Source: Brachybacterium sillae
Lineage (GTDB): Bacteria; Actinomycetota; Actinomycetes; Actinomycetales; Dermabacteraceae
Direction of reading: 5' to 3'
NCBI RefSeq assembly: GCF_025028335.1
Contig: NZ_JAFEUW010000001.1
Location: 434,001 to 498,000, forward strand
Length of the DNA: 64,000 nucleotides
This document shows positions 47,357-57,249 of this stretch, piece after piece. Within the stretch, counting starts at the first letter, position 1; the number at the start of each line of letters is the position of its first letter. The notes under the pieces are model-generated. The model was not told the origin of the DNA and ran no database searches. It saw only the letters and a list, made by a program, of their open reading frames with translations. The translations under genes were made by a program, and so were the position numbers.

Positions 47357-50055
47357 ATGACCTCCCCTACCTCCCCCTCGTCCCGGCCGGTGCCGCCTCC
47401 CTGCTGGAGGGCGCCCATCTGGTGATCGTCGGCGGCGGCATGACCGGCCACCGCGTCGTCGCCCGGCTCCTGGCGCAGGATCCCGAGGGTGACTGGCGCG
47501 TCACCGTGATCGGTGAGGAGCCGGAGCGGCCCTACGATCGCGTGCACCTGTCGAACCGGATCGGCGGGGCCTCCCGGGAGTCGCTGCACCTGGACGTCGC
47601 GGTGTGGGACGACCCCCGCGTCGAGCTCATCACCGGGGATGCCGTGGAGCGCATCGACCGCGACGCCCACGCCGTGGTGACCGCCTCCGGCCGCACCGTC
47701 AGCTACGACCAGCTGGTGCTCGCCACGGGTTCCTGGGCCTGGATGCCGCGCGCCGAGGGCACGGACCTGCCGGGCGTGTTCACCTACCGCACCCTCGATG
47801 ACCTCGACCGTCTCACCGAATGGGTGCGGCTGCGCGGTGAGGCCCTGGGCCGGCAGGTCCGCGGCGTCGTCGTCGGCGGTGGTGTGCTGGGACTCGAGGC
47901 CGCCGCGGCCCTGAAGAAGCTCGGGGCGGCCGTCACCGTCGTCGAGTTCGCCGACCGTCTCATGGCGGTGCAGCTGGACCAGGGCGGTGGCGAGATGCTG
48001 CGCCTGCTCATCGAGGACGAGGGCATGGGGGTGCGCACCGGCGTCGGAGCCTCCCGATTCCTGCCCGCCGGGGACGGCTCCCTCGGCGCCGCAGAGCTCA
48101 CCGACGGCTCCACCCTCGACGCCGATGTGGTGGTGTTCTCCACCGGCATCCGTCCCCGCGACCGCCTCGCCCGCGAGGCCGGACTGGCGATCGCCGAACG
48201 CGGCGGTGTGATCGTCGGCGACTCCTGCCAGACCTCCGACCCGACCATCTGGGCCGTCGGCGAATGCGCCAGCTACGAGGGGGTGTGCGCGGGCCTGATC
48301 GCCCCCGGCAACGACATGGCCGACGTAGTCGTCGATCGTCTGCTGGGTGGCACCCGCAGCCATCACCGCGCCGAGGACGGCACCAAACTGAAGGCGGTCG
48401 GGGTGGATGCCGCCGCCTTTGGCGACGTCAATGCCGTCTCCCCCGGCGCCCTCGAGGTGTCGTTCGTTGACCCCGTGAACCGGCAGTACCGGAAGCTGGT
48501 GATGTCCGACGACGCGAAGACCCTGCTGGGCGGCGTGTTCGTCGGCGACATCGAGCTGTACTCGCAGCTGCGGCCCTTGAGCGGCCGCGAGCTCGGCGCC
48601 GACCCCTCGGCGATCATCTCTCCCGCGGGCGGTGGCGTCGCGCTCGACACCGAACTGCCCGACGACGCCGTCGTCTGCTCCTGCAACAACGTCGACGCCG
48701 GCACCGTGCGGAGCGCCGTGACCGAGCACGGATGCACGACCCTGAGTGAGGTGAAGGCCTGCACCAAGGCCGGCACCGTCTGCGGCTCCTGTGTGCCGAC
48801 CGTGACCAAACTGCTCAACGCCCAGCTGGAGAAGAGCGGCATCGCCGTGTCGAAGGCTCTGTGCGAGCACTTCCCGATGCCCCGCGCCGAGCTGTTCAAG
48901 CTGGTCGAGGACGGTGGCCAGGAGACCTTCACCGAGGTCGTTTCCGCCTTCGGTCACGGCCGCGGCTGCGCCGTGTGCCGCCCGACAGTCGCTTCGATCC
49001 TCGCCTCGCTGGGGGCGATCACGGGGCGCCGCCACAACCCGGTGGGTCGTCAGCTGGGCGCCCTGCAGGACACCAACGACTTCGTGATGGCGAACATCCA
49101 GAAGGACGGCACCTACTCGGTGATCCCGGCGATGCCCGCCGGGGAGGTCACCGCGGAGGGCCTGATGGTGATCGCGCAGGTCGCGAAGGACTACGGCCTG
49201 TACGTGAAGCTCAACGGTGCCCAGCGAATCGGCCTGTTCGGGGCGCGGCTGGAGCAGCTGCCGGAGATTTGGGAGCGTCTGGTCGACGCCGGCTTCCAGT
49301 CCGGTCATGCCTACGGCAAGTCACTGCGCATGGTGAAGGCGTGTCTGGGCACCAACTGGTGCCGCTTCGGCGTGCAGGATTCGACGACGATGGCGGTTGC
49401 CCTGGAGAAGCGGTACCGCGGTCTGCGGTCACCGCACAAGATCAAGATCTCCGTCTCCGGCTGCGCCCGCGAGTGCGCCGAGGCGCAGGCCAAGGACGTC
49501 GGCGTCATTGCCACCTCCAAGGGCTGGAACCTGTATGTCGGCGGAAACGGCGGTGCGCAGCCCGCGCACGGCAAGCTGCTGATGGAGAACCTCGACGACA
49601 CGAACCTGGTCAAGTGCATCGACCGGTTCCTCATGCTGTACGTGCGTGAGGCCGACAAACTGCAGCGCACGGCCCGCTGGGTGGAGGAGTTCCCCGGCGG
49701 CATCGATGAGCTGCGGCGGATCATCGTCGACGACTCCCGCGGCATCGGCGAACAGCTGGAGGCCGATATGCAGCGCCACGCCGACTCGTACGTGGACGAG
49801 TGGGCCGAGGCGGTGCGGGATCCGGAGCGGCGGGCGAAGTTCGTCTCGTTCGTCAACGCACCCGATCAGCACGACCCCGACCTGGCGTATGTGCCGGAGC
49901 GCGGTCAGGTGCGACCGGCGACGTCGGCCGACGCCGTCTCGTACCCGACGCTGCTGGAGGCGCGCGTCCACGCGGGTATGGCCGCCGGCACCGTGGAGCC
50001 CGAGCCCGGGGACGATCCCGTCGTCGCTGCCCAGCCCGGCCGGAGTGGCCGCTGA
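47357..50055 (+). CDS. nirB: Nitrite reductase [NAD(P)H] large subunit, frameshift close to the start
   Basis: Reduces nitrite to ammonium with NAD(P)H. Order of domains: FAD/NAD-binding (LVIVGGGMTGHRVVARLL; GVLGLEAAAALKKLG), a BFD-like [2Fe-2S] domain (CSCNNVDAGT...CGSC), then the siroheme/[4Fe-4S] domain (CLGTNWCRFG and SGCARECAEAQAKDVG). The main frame has no good start before LVIVGGG. An ATG at 47357 with GGAG upstream reads MTSPTSP and joins the main frame if the five-C run at 47373-47377 had six. Without that, a GTG at 47422 behind GGAGGG is usable and would clip the FAD motif slightly. Confidence 0.93.
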
Positions 50056-50107
50056 TAACCCGCCGCCGGCGCACACAGACTCACACTGGAAGGACCACCT
50101 GAGGATC

Positions 50108-50590
50108 ATGGCCACCACCGAGATGATCGCCATCTGCCCCCTGTCGGCGCTGAGCGTGGACCGCGGCGCCGCTGCCCTTCTGCCCGACGGCACCCAGATC
50201 GGGGTGTTCCTGCTGGAGGACGGCAGCGTCCATGCGATCCAGCAGCGTGACCCGTATTCGGGGGCGAACATCCTCTCCCGCGGCCTCGTCGGGACCCACG
50301 AGGTGCGGGCGGACGACGGCACCGTGGAGACGGTGCGGACGATCGCCTCCCCGATGTACAAGCAGGTGTGGAACCTCGACACCGGCGAGGTGATCGACGC
50401 GGGGGGCAAGCAGCCGCAGGCGATCGCGGTGTTCGATGCCGAAGAGCGGGACGGCCACCTGTATGTCGCGAGCTCTCCGCATGCGGCGACGGACGCAGCC
50501 GCCCCGGCGACCGGCGACGCCACCCCGGAGACGGCTGCGGCGCTTCCCACGACGGGTCGGGCCGCAACCCCTGAGCGGGCGGAGGCGTGA
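50108..50590 (+). CDS. nirD: Nitrite reductase [NAD(P)H] small subunit
   Basis: 160-residue partner of NirB with a Rieske-like fold that lacks the Fe-S ligands (no CxH pair; QQRDPYSGANILSRGLVG replaces it), as is normal for NirD. The last 45 residues are Ala/Thr/Pro-rich. Follows nirB after 52 bases and overlaps the next gene. Confidence 0.93.
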   Translation: MATTEMIAICPLSALSVDRGAAALLPDGTQIGVFLLEDGSVHAIQQRDPYSGANILSRGLVGTHEVRADDGTVETVRTIASPMYKQVWNLDTGEVIDAGGKQPQAIAVFDAEERDGHLYVASSPHAATDAAAPATGDATPETAAALPTTGRAATPERAEA

Positions 50591-52425
50591 TCGAGCCGAG
50601 CAAGGCACCGAGCAGCGGCTTGCCCGGTCCTCAGCTGTCCGACGCACGTCTCGAGCCGGGTTCGGTCGCTCTCGTCGGCGGCGGGCCGGGGGCCCTCGAC
50701 CTGATCACGGTGCGCGGCCTGGCACTGCTGCGCCAGTCCGATGCCGTGGTGGTGGACCGTCTGGGGCCGACGGGTCTGGTGGATCTCCTGGATGACCCCG
50801 AGGTGCACCCGGTCGGGAAGGCACCCGGCCGGCACACCCTCTCGCAGCGTGAGATCGGGGAGCTGCTGGTACGCCTGGCCCGGGAGGGCAAGCGGGTGGT
50901 GCGGTTGAAGGGCGGGGACCCGTTCGTGCTGGGCCGCGGCGGCGAGGAGGTCCTGGCGTGCCGGGAGGCCGGGGTGCCGGTGCAGGTGGTACCCGGGGTG
51001 ACCTCGGCGATCGCCGGACCGGCCGCGGCGGGGATCCCCGTGACGCATCGTGGGTCGGCCGTGGCGGTGCATGTCGTCAATGCCCACGGTGATCTGGGGC
51101 CGGCGGATCTCGCCGCCCTGCGGGATCCCGGCACCACCACCGTGTTGATGATGGGCGTGGAATGGCTGCCACGGTTGATGGCGCAGGCGACGCTGAACGG
51201 CATCGACCCAGCGACCCCGGCGGCTGTGGTGCAGTCGGCCACACTCCCGGAGCAGCGCAGCGTGCAGGGGACGGTCGGGACGATCGCCCAGGTCGCGCAG
51301 GACGCCGGGATCGTCTCCCCCGCGGTGATCGTCATCGGACGCACCGCCCAGGCGGGTTTCCTCGAGACGGGCGCTGAGAGGTCGGCCGCCCGGGGTGCCG
51401 AGGAGCCGGCCTCCCGAGGTGCCGGACGCGACCAGTTGCCGGCACCCCAGGACCCGGTGGGGACAGAGGAGGACAGGGCAGCCACTGCCGCGGCCGCCGG
51501 GCAGCCCGCTGCCGCGTCGGCCGGGTCGCCCACCGGCGGATCGCCCACCGGTCCGTTGCCCGCCGCGTCGCCCGCCGGCTCTCCCACCGGTCCGATGCCC
51601 ACCGGTTCGATGCCCGCCGGGTCGCTGTCGGCTGGGTCGCTGTCGGCTGGGTCGCCCGGCGCGACGCAGCCCGCCGGCTCGCTGCCCGCCGCCTCGCACT
51701 CCCGCCGCGTGCCGACCCTCATCGGGTGCGCTCACGGGACGCGCGCCCGAGCCGGCCGGGACGTGGTGCGGCAGCTGCTCGGCATGGTGTCAACCCTGGT
51801 GGACGCCCCGGTGCGGGAGGCCTTCGTGGACGTCCAAGCACCGGCGGTGGCCGACGTCGTCGACGACCTCGCCGAACCCAGCCGCTCCACTCGCGATGAG
51901 TCAGATCCGATGTGCGTGGTGGTGCCGGTGCTGCTGTCGACCGGATACCACGTGCGGCATGACATCGCCTCGGCGGTCGCGGGTCGTGCCGCGACGGCGA
52001 CCGGACCGCTGGGTCCGGATCCGCGCCTTGCCCGGGTGATGGCCGAGCGGCTGCGGGAGGCCGGCTGGACCGGAGATGCCCCACTGGTGATGGCCGCCGC
52101 GGGCTCCAGCGACCCCGCCGGTGTGGCGATGGTCGAACAGCAGCGGGACCTTCTGGCGCAGGAGCTGGGTGTCTCCCCGGAGTCGATCGTCATCGGGTAC
52201 GCCGCGGCGGCCTCCCCGGACGTCGCGACCGCGGTGGCGCAGGCCCGGGGGCGCGGGCCCGTTGCCGGGGGATCCGTGGCGGTGGCGTCGTACATGCTCG
52301 CGCCGGGTCATTTCCAGCGTGTGGTCGAGGAGTCCGGGGCTGAGGTGGTGGCCGCGCCCTTGGGTGCGCATCCTCTGGTCGCGGAGATCGTCGCCGAGCG
52401 GTACCTGTCGGCGATCGGCAGCTGA
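50587..52425 (+). CDS. cobA: Uroporphyrinogen-III C-methyltransferase fused to a sirohydrochlorin chelatase-like domain
   Basis: 612-residue two-domain protein for siroheme synthesis. Residues about 24-265 are the methyltransferase: VALVGGGPGALDLITVRGL, RLKGGDPFVLGRGGEE and PGVTSAIAGPAAAGIPVTHRG. Residues about 375-612 are CbiX/SirB-like: LIGCAHGTRARAG with the metal-binding His, and LLSTGYHVRHDI. A Gly/Ala/Ser/Pro repeat linker joins them. The GTG at 50587 overlaps nirD. The product would serve Sir and NirB encoded upstream. A precorrin-2 dehydrogenase is not seen here and must be elsewhere. Confidence 0.92.
   Translation: MIEPSKAPSSGLPGPQLSDARLEPGSVALVGGGPGALDLITVRGLALLRQSDAVVVDRLGPTGLVDLLDDPEVHPVGKAPGRHTLSQREIGELLVRLAREGKRVVRLKGGDPFVLGRGGEEVLACREAGVPVQVVPGVTSAIAGPAAAGIPVTHRGSAVAVHVVNAHGDLGPADLAALRDPGTTTVLMMGVEWLPRLMAQATLNGIDPATPAAVVQSATLPEQRSVQGTVGTIAQVAQDAGIVSPAVIVIGRTAQAGFLETGAERSAARGAEEPASRGAGRDQLPAPQDPVGTEEDRAATAAAAGQPAAASAGSPTGGSPTGPLPAASPAGSPTGPMPTGSMPAGSLSAGSLSAGSPGATQPAGSLPAASHSRRVPTLIGCAHGTRARAGRDVVRQLLGMVSTLVDAPVREAFVDVQAPAVADVVDDLAEPSRSTRDESDPMCVVVPVLLSTGYHVRHDIASAVAGRAATATGPLGPDPRLARVMAERLREAGWTGDAPLVMAAAGSSDPAGVAMVEQQRDLLAQELGVSPESIVIGYAAAASPDVATAVAQARGRGPVAGGSVAVASYMLAPGHFQRVVEESGAEVVAAPLGAHPLVAEIVAERYLSAIGS
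51526..51690 (+). repeat. Repetitive linker-coding DNA in the cobA-cbiX fusion
   Basis: Codons for SPTGG, SPTGP, SPAGS, MPAGS and LSAGS variants repeat for about 165 bases. One 15-bp unit is perfectly duplicated (51621-51635 and 51636-51650). In-frame copy-number change is likely among strains. Confidence 0.75.
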
Positions 52426-52433
52426 CGGTCCCG

Positions 52434-53093
52434 TCAGAGCTCCAGCTCGGGGTTCTCCTCCCGAGCCTCCGTGAACACCTCGCGGGCGGCGCCAAGGTTG
52501 ATCACGGTCAGGATCAGTCCCACGATCACGTCCGGCAGTGGCGAGATCCAGGCGAGCGTCACGAGGCCCGCCGCGATGATGAGGACATTCCCCAGGGCGT
52601 CGTTGCGGGCGGCCAACCAGGCACCGCGTCCGAGGGTGCCATGACCGCTGCGCAGCCGCACCAGGAGCACCGCGCAGACGAGGTTGATCACCAACGCGAA
52701 CACCCCGGTGCCGGTGAGGGCCCACGGCTCAGGGGCCTCCCATCGGACCAGTCGCCAGATCGCCACACCGAGAGCGGCGAGCGCCGGCAACAGGATCAGA
52801 CCGGCCAGCGCGTAGGACGCCTTCCGGCGTGCCGCCACGGGCCACATCGTCGCGAACAGCACCAGCACGTTGATCAGGACGTCCTCGAGGAAGTCGGCGG
52901 CATCGGCCAGCAGCGAGGCCGATCCGATGCGCAGGCCGATCACCGCCTCGACGATCAACCCGATCAGATTCAGGGCGGCCACGATCGCGACCAGCTGTCG
53001 CATGGGCCGCGTCAGGTCCCGGGAGGTGATCTCGGCATCGATCTCCGCGGCGGGGGCGGAAGCCGGGGCGGTGGGGGTGTCGTCCTGAGTCAC
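52434..53093 (-). CDS. Cation diffusion facilitator family transporter
   Basis: 219 residues with about six hydrophobic helices. IGSASLLADAADFLEDVLINVLVLF contains the DxxxD/E metal site of CDF helix 2 (DAADFLED), and WLAARNDALGNVLIIAAG has the helix 5 Asp. It lacks the usual C-terminal cytoplasmic domain, so it is a short CDF. Start GTG at 53093. Convergent with the cobA fusion, 8 bases apart. Metal specificity unknown. Confidence 0.85.
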   Translation of the reverse strand: MTQDDTPTAPASAPAAEIDAEITSRDLTRPMRQLVAIVAALNLIGLIVEAVIGLRIGSASLLADAADFLEDVLINVLVLFATMWPVAARRKASYALAGLILLPALAALGVAIWRLVRWEAPEPWALTGTGVFALVINLVCAVLLVRLRSGHGTLGRGAWLAARNDALGNVLIIAAGLVTLAWISPLPDVIVGLILTVINLGAAREVFTEAREENPELEL

Positions 53094-53429
53094 TCGTCCA
53101 GGATGGCACGGCCGTCCGCTCGGGCGGCACCGCCCACCGGCCATCGGCCACCGGCACCACCCACCGGCCGTCGGCCACCGGCCACCGGGCGGATCATCGC
53201 ACGCTGTCGGCCGACGGCTATCAGCCACCGGCCGGATCATCGCGCGCCGCTCCCCGACCGGATCACGGTGGCGGACCCGGGGGTGGTTCCGTCGCGTCGC
53301 ACTCGGCGGAAGGGGGGCTGTCCGGCGGCAGGGGCGGTGCAGGCCCCGCGTCCGCTGTGGCGGGGTTCGGCGGGGGGTCTTCCTGGGTGCCGCAGGCACC
53401 TTCGGCATCGCGGATGCCGGGCGATGAGG
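53094..53429. repeat. Intergenic region with GC-rich degenerate repeats
   Basis: 336 bases with no credible gene. A 23-base segment at 53133-53155 recurs at 53160-53182 with one change (core CCCACCGGCC[A/G]TCGGCC). A 24-base segment around GGATCATCGC at 53181-53204 recurs at 53224-53247 with two changes. This is the upstream region of the CDF gene and the downstream region of the HNH gene. No promoter was identified. Confidence 0.6.
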
Positions 53430-54887
53430 TCAGCATCCCGGGCCGGGACGGGGCACGCTGCGGTAGAGATGGCCTGTCGGGGTGCGCAGCAACATTTCAC
53501 CCCCGGCACCGCGCTTCGTGGTGAGCTGCTGCTCCCACCCCGGCAGTTCCAGCACGTGGTTCAGGCGCTCGCACACCCCGATCCCGTTGTCGATGGAGGT
53601 GGTCCCTCCCTCGCTGTAGCGCTTGACGTGATCGACGTGGCGTATGGGGGCGTCGCACCAGGGGCCGCGGCACGCTTGGTCGCGGGTATGGATGAACGTG
53701 CGCACACTGCCGGCGAAGGCACGCCGCGTGGTGTCGAGGTTCTGGAGGTCGCCCGTCGTCCCGTCCGTGTACAGGCGGCGGATCCACCGCAGGCTCGATT
53801 CCGGCTCGGCATCGGTGCACGAACCGTCCGTGCAGTCGCGCAGGTCCGAACGGCACCCCAGTGCGAGGTGCCGTGCCACGCGGCCGGGGACCGGGTGGCC
53901 GTCGAGCAGGGCGGTGTCCTCACCGCCGCCGAGCAGCGTCGTGTCTGTCATGAGCAACTGGATCTCGATCGGGGGCGTCCCACCGGCCGGAACTCCCGTG
54001 ACTCGCTCGACGAGGGTGTCGGCCATGACCGCTCCCTTGCCGCGTTCATCCCCGGCAGCACGGGCAGAGGCCGCCGCACGGGTGAGGGCCGCGTAGGCAG
54101 CGACCCCATCCACGGTGGGCAACAGCGCGGAGAGCCGCATCATGCCCTCACCGGCGGGTCGCTGAGTCACGGACCGTTGCGCGGTGTTGCGCCGCACCCG
54201 CTCGACCGCTGCCTGAGGATCCAGACGGTCGGCGATCGCTCGCGCCGACCGACCGGCGGCGCGTGGAGTGAGGTCCGGCAAGAGGTCGGCGAGCTCGGCG
54301 TCGACCCGGGCCCGATCCTCGTCGTCGAGGACCAGCACGGACCGGGCCACCTCCTCGGCGGCCCAGCTGGAGATCCGGCCCTCGCTGAGATGGGTGAAGG
54401 TCCGGGGAAGCGAATCGACGATCACACGGCGCAGCGCGAGCTGGTTCCCTGCCGAGACCGGTGAGGCGTGTTTCGCCAGGCCGATCTCGTGACCGACACC
54501 CGATCCGGCGCGTGAGCGCTCGACCCCATGGTCCTGGTCGGAGCGCACGCGCCGTGCGCGCAGCTCCACTTCGAGACGTGACTGCAGACCGTCCAGCGCG
54601 TTCTTGGTCCGTTCGATCCGCCCGATGGCCGTGATCAGATCAGCATCCGGCACATGCCGGGGCACGTGGGCGTCAGCGATTCCGCGCTGCGGATCGGCAT
54701 CCAGCACGTCCTGGATCTGGGAGAAGATCCGATCCAGACGGCGGACCACAGCGGACGGGATGCCCGACGAGGTGCCTGACGCGGTGCCCGAGGGGTTGCC
54801 CACGGGGTTGCTTGACGCCCCGAACGAGCGGGGTCGGGGCGTGCGTGCACACTGCTCACCGCCCCCGGCTCCTTCGAGGATCGTCAT
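53430..54887 (-). CDS. HNH endonuclease with DUF222 domain
   Basis: 485 residues. The N-terminal DUF222 (13E12-like) helical region has ERTKNALDGLQSRLEVELRA and SARAIADRLDPQAAVERVRR. The C-terminal HNH motif is in HTRDQACRGPWCDAPIRHVDHVKRYSEGG (CxxxxC plus HVDH) and ends NHVLELPGW. The ATG at 54887 is chosen because AGGAGG is 6 bases upstream. This family is abundant in actinobacterial genomes, often in several copies. Its biological role is unclear and it shows no toxin-antitoxin partner here. Confidence 0.88.
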   Translation of the reverse strand: MTILEGAGGGEQCARTPRPRSFGASSNPVGNPSGTASGTSSGIPSAVVRRLDRIFSQIQDVLDADPQRGIADAHVPRHVPDADLITAIGRIERTKNALDGLQSRLEVELRARRVRSDQDHGVERSRAGSGVGHEIGLAKHASPVSAGNQLALRRVIVDSLPRTFTHLSEGRISSWAAEEVARSVLVLDDEDRARVDAELADLLPDLTPRAAGRSARAIADRLDPQAAVERVRRNTAQRSVTQRPAGEGMMRLSALLPTVDGVAAYAALTRAAASARAAGDERGKGAVMADTLVERVTGVPAGGTPPIEIQLLMTDTTLLGGGEDTALLDGHPVPGRVARHLALGCRSDLRDCTDGSCTDAEPESSLRWIRRLYTDGTTGDLQNLDTTRRAFAGSVRTFIHTRDQACRGPWCDAPIRHVDHVKRYSEGGTTSIDNGIGVCERLNHVLELPGWEQQLTTKRGAGGEMLLRTPTGHLYRSVPRPGPGC

Positions 54888-55196
54888 CGGGCGCCTCCTG
54901 TCCCACCTCACGCAACAGTGTCGAACACCTGTTCGATACCGTCACCGTAGAGCAGCGGCCCGACACACGACACCGATCACGCCGACTGTGGAGAACCGCG
55001 CCTGGGGAGGAACGGCCGCGATCGGTGCACCGCGACGGGGAGGGTGGGTTGAGGCCGGAGAAGCGCCCCCGGCACGAACGGCCGCGCTCGTGCACCGCGC
55101 CCGGGAGGGCGGGTTGCGGTTGGAGAACCGCACCCGGGGAGGAAGGGCCGGGCCCGGTGACCGCGCCGAAGAATGGTGAGCTGAGCGCGGCTGTCC
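54888..55196. repeat. Intergenic region with three ~65-bp direct repeats
   Basis: 309 bases between the ilvD stop and the HNH start. Three imperfect head-to-tail units begin at 54991, 55058 and 55123, each opening GAGAA(C/G)CGC and containing (A)ACGGCCGCG...GTGCACCGCG then GGGAGGG. The third is shortened and ends near 55176. Unit spacing is 67 and 65 bases. No ORF with sensible features crosses them. Function unknown. Confidence 0.7.
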
Positions 55197-57029
55197 TCAG
55201 TCCAGCGGTCGACGCGTGGCGCCGTAGGTCGCCGAGCGCACCAGATGCGCGTACACCTTCAACGCCTGACTGACCTGCCGATCACGCGTCTCCGGCCGCC
55301 AGGGCAGCGGCCCCTTGGCGGCACGACGTCGCTCGAGCTCGGCCTCGGGCACCTCCAGCTGCAGCAGGCGCCTGTCGACGTCCAGGACGATGCGGTCACC
55401 GTCCTCCACCAACCCGATGAGACCACCCTCGGCCGCCTCGGGGGAGATGTGCCCGATGGACACGCCGCTGGTGCCGCCGGAGAAGCGGCCGTCGGTGATG
55501 AGCGCACAATCCCGTCCCAGACCCCGCCCCTTGAGGAACGACGTCGGGTACAGCATCTCCTGCATCCCGGGCCCACCCTGGGGGCCCTCGTACCGGATCA
55601 CCACCACATCCCCGGCCTTCACCGTCTTGTCGAGGATCTTCTGCACGGCCTCCTCCTGGGAGTCGCACACGACGGCGGTGCCCTCGAAGTGGAAGAGGTC
55701 CTCGGTGATCCCGGCAGTCTTGATGACGCAGCCGTCCTCGGCGAGGTTGCCGCGCAGCACGCACAGGCCGCCGTCCTTGGTGTGGGCGAACGGGACCGCA
55801 CGGATCACACCGCCCTCGGCGTCGGTGTCCAGCTCCTCCCAGGTGTTCTCGGTCGAGAAGGCCTGGGTGGTGCGGACACCACCGGGGGCGGCGTGGAACA
55901 GGGCATCCGCCTGCGCGGTCGCCCTGCCGCCGCGCACATCCCAATCGGCGAGCCAGCTGGCGAGATCCGGGGAGTGCACCGAATGCACCGAGTGGTCCAG
56001 CAGCCCCGCCCGGTCCAGTTCCCCGAGGATGGCGGGGATGCCGCCGGCGCGATGGACGTCCTCGATATGGGCGGTGCCGTTCGGTGCGACCTTCGTCAGA
56101 CACGGCACGGACCGTGAGAGGCGGTCGATGTCGTCCAGGCCGAAGTCGACCTCCCCCTCGATCGCGGCGGCGAGGATGTGCAGCACCGTGTTGGTGGAGC
56201 CGCCCATCGCCACATCCAGACTCATGGCGTTGGTGAACGCCGCCTTGGTGGCGATGCTGCGGGGCAGCACCGAGTCGTCGTCCTCGTCGTAGTACCGGCG
56301 GGCCAGCTCGACGATCGTGCGTCCGGCGTCGAGGAACAGCTGCTTGCGGAAGGCGTGCGTGGCGAGAGTCGTCCCGTTGCCGGGCAGCGACAGGCCCAGC
56401 GCCTCGGTGAGGCAGTTCATCGAATTGGCGGTGAACATGCCCGAGCAGGATCCGCAGGTCGGGCAGGCACTGTCCTCGATCTCGGCGAGCTGCGAGTCGG
56501 TGACGGAGTCATCGGCGGACTGGATGATGGCGTCGATCAGGTCCAGCCGGTGCTCGACGACGCCGTTGACGGGCTTCCCGGACTCCATCGGACCGCCGGA
56601 GACGAAGACCACGGGGATGTTCAGGCGCATGGCGGCCATGAGCATGCCCGGGGTGATCTTGTCGCAGTTGGAGATGCACACCAGCGCATCAGCGCAGTGG
56701 GCATTGACCATGTACTCCACCGAGTCGGCGATCACGTCACGGCTCGGCAGCGAGTACAGCATGCCGCCGTGCCCCATGGCGATGCCGTCGTCGACCGCGA
56801 TGGTGTTGAATTCCCGGGCGATGCCGCCCGCCTCCTGGACCGCCCCGGCGACCAGGTCCCCCATGTTCTTCAGATGGACATGGCCGGGCACGAACTGCGT
56901 GTAGGAGTTCGCGATCGCGATGATCGGCTTGCCGAAGTCCGAGGACTCCATGCCGGTGGCGCGCCACAGGGCGCGCGCGCCGGCCATGTTGCGGCCATGC
57001 GTGGAGGTGCGGGAACGGAGCTGAGGCAT
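55197..57029 (-). CDS. ilvD: Dihydroxy-acid dehydratase
   Basis: Iron-sulfur dehydratase, third step of valine and isoleucine synthesis. 610 residues. Cluster cysteines are in [11 protein letters not shown] and [29 protein letters not shown] and YGATRR near the C-terminus are family markers. Stands alone rather than with ilvBNC. Full length and intact. Confidence 0.97.
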   Translation of the reverse strand: MPQLRSRTSTHGRNMAGARALWRATGMESSDFGKPIIAIANSYTQFVPGHVHLKNMGDLVAGAVQEAGGIAREFNTIAVDDGIAMGHGGMLYSLPSRDVIADSVEYMVNAHCADALVCISNCDKITPGMLMAAMRLNIPVVFVSGGPMESGKPVNGVVEHRLDLIDAIIQSADDSVTDSQLAEIEDSACPTCGSCSGMFTANSMNCLTEALGLSLPGNGTTLATHAFRKQLFLDAGRTIVELARRYYDEDDDSVLPRSIATKAAFTNAMSLDVAMGGSTNTVLHILAAAIEGEVDFGLDDIDRLSRSVPCLTKVAPNGTAHIEDVHRAGGIPAILGELDRAGLLDHSVHSVHSPDLASWLADWDVRGGRATAQADALFHAAPGGVRTTQAFSTENTWEELDTDAEGGVIRAVPFAHTKDGGLCVLRGNLAEDGCVIKTAGITEDLFHFEGTAVVCDSQEEAVQKILDKTVKAGDVVVIRYEGPQGGPGMQEMLYPTSFLKGRGLGRDCALITDGRFSGGTSGVSIGHISPEAAEGGLIGLVEDGDRIVLDVDRRLLQLEVPEAELERRRAAKGPLPWRPETRDRQVSQALKVYAHLVRSATYGATRRPLD

Positions 57030-57249
57030 GCCCGCAAGTCTACGCGGCGCCCGCGATCCGAGACAGAAGACTCAGGATGCGGATGCCGCGAGGCCGGGGC
57101 CGAGGGCCCGGCGCTCAGGGGTCAGGTCGAAGGCCCCGGCGCTCAGATCTCCCGACGGTGACGGCCGCGGGTCTCCCCGTCGTCCAGCGCCTCACGGGCC
57201 GAGAGCACCGGCTCGTAACGCTCCAGCGGTCGGCCGGCACCGTCGACGA

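Noticed and set aside
47131-49308. 725-codon open frame antisense to nirB
   Set aside because: High GC keeps the reverse frame open; the composition is His/Gly/Ala/Asp-rich with no family features, while the plus strand encodes a full NirB.
54991-55176. CRISPR array
   Set aside because: Units are about 65 bp, divergent along their length, with no constant repeat/variable spacer pattern and no cas genes in the window.
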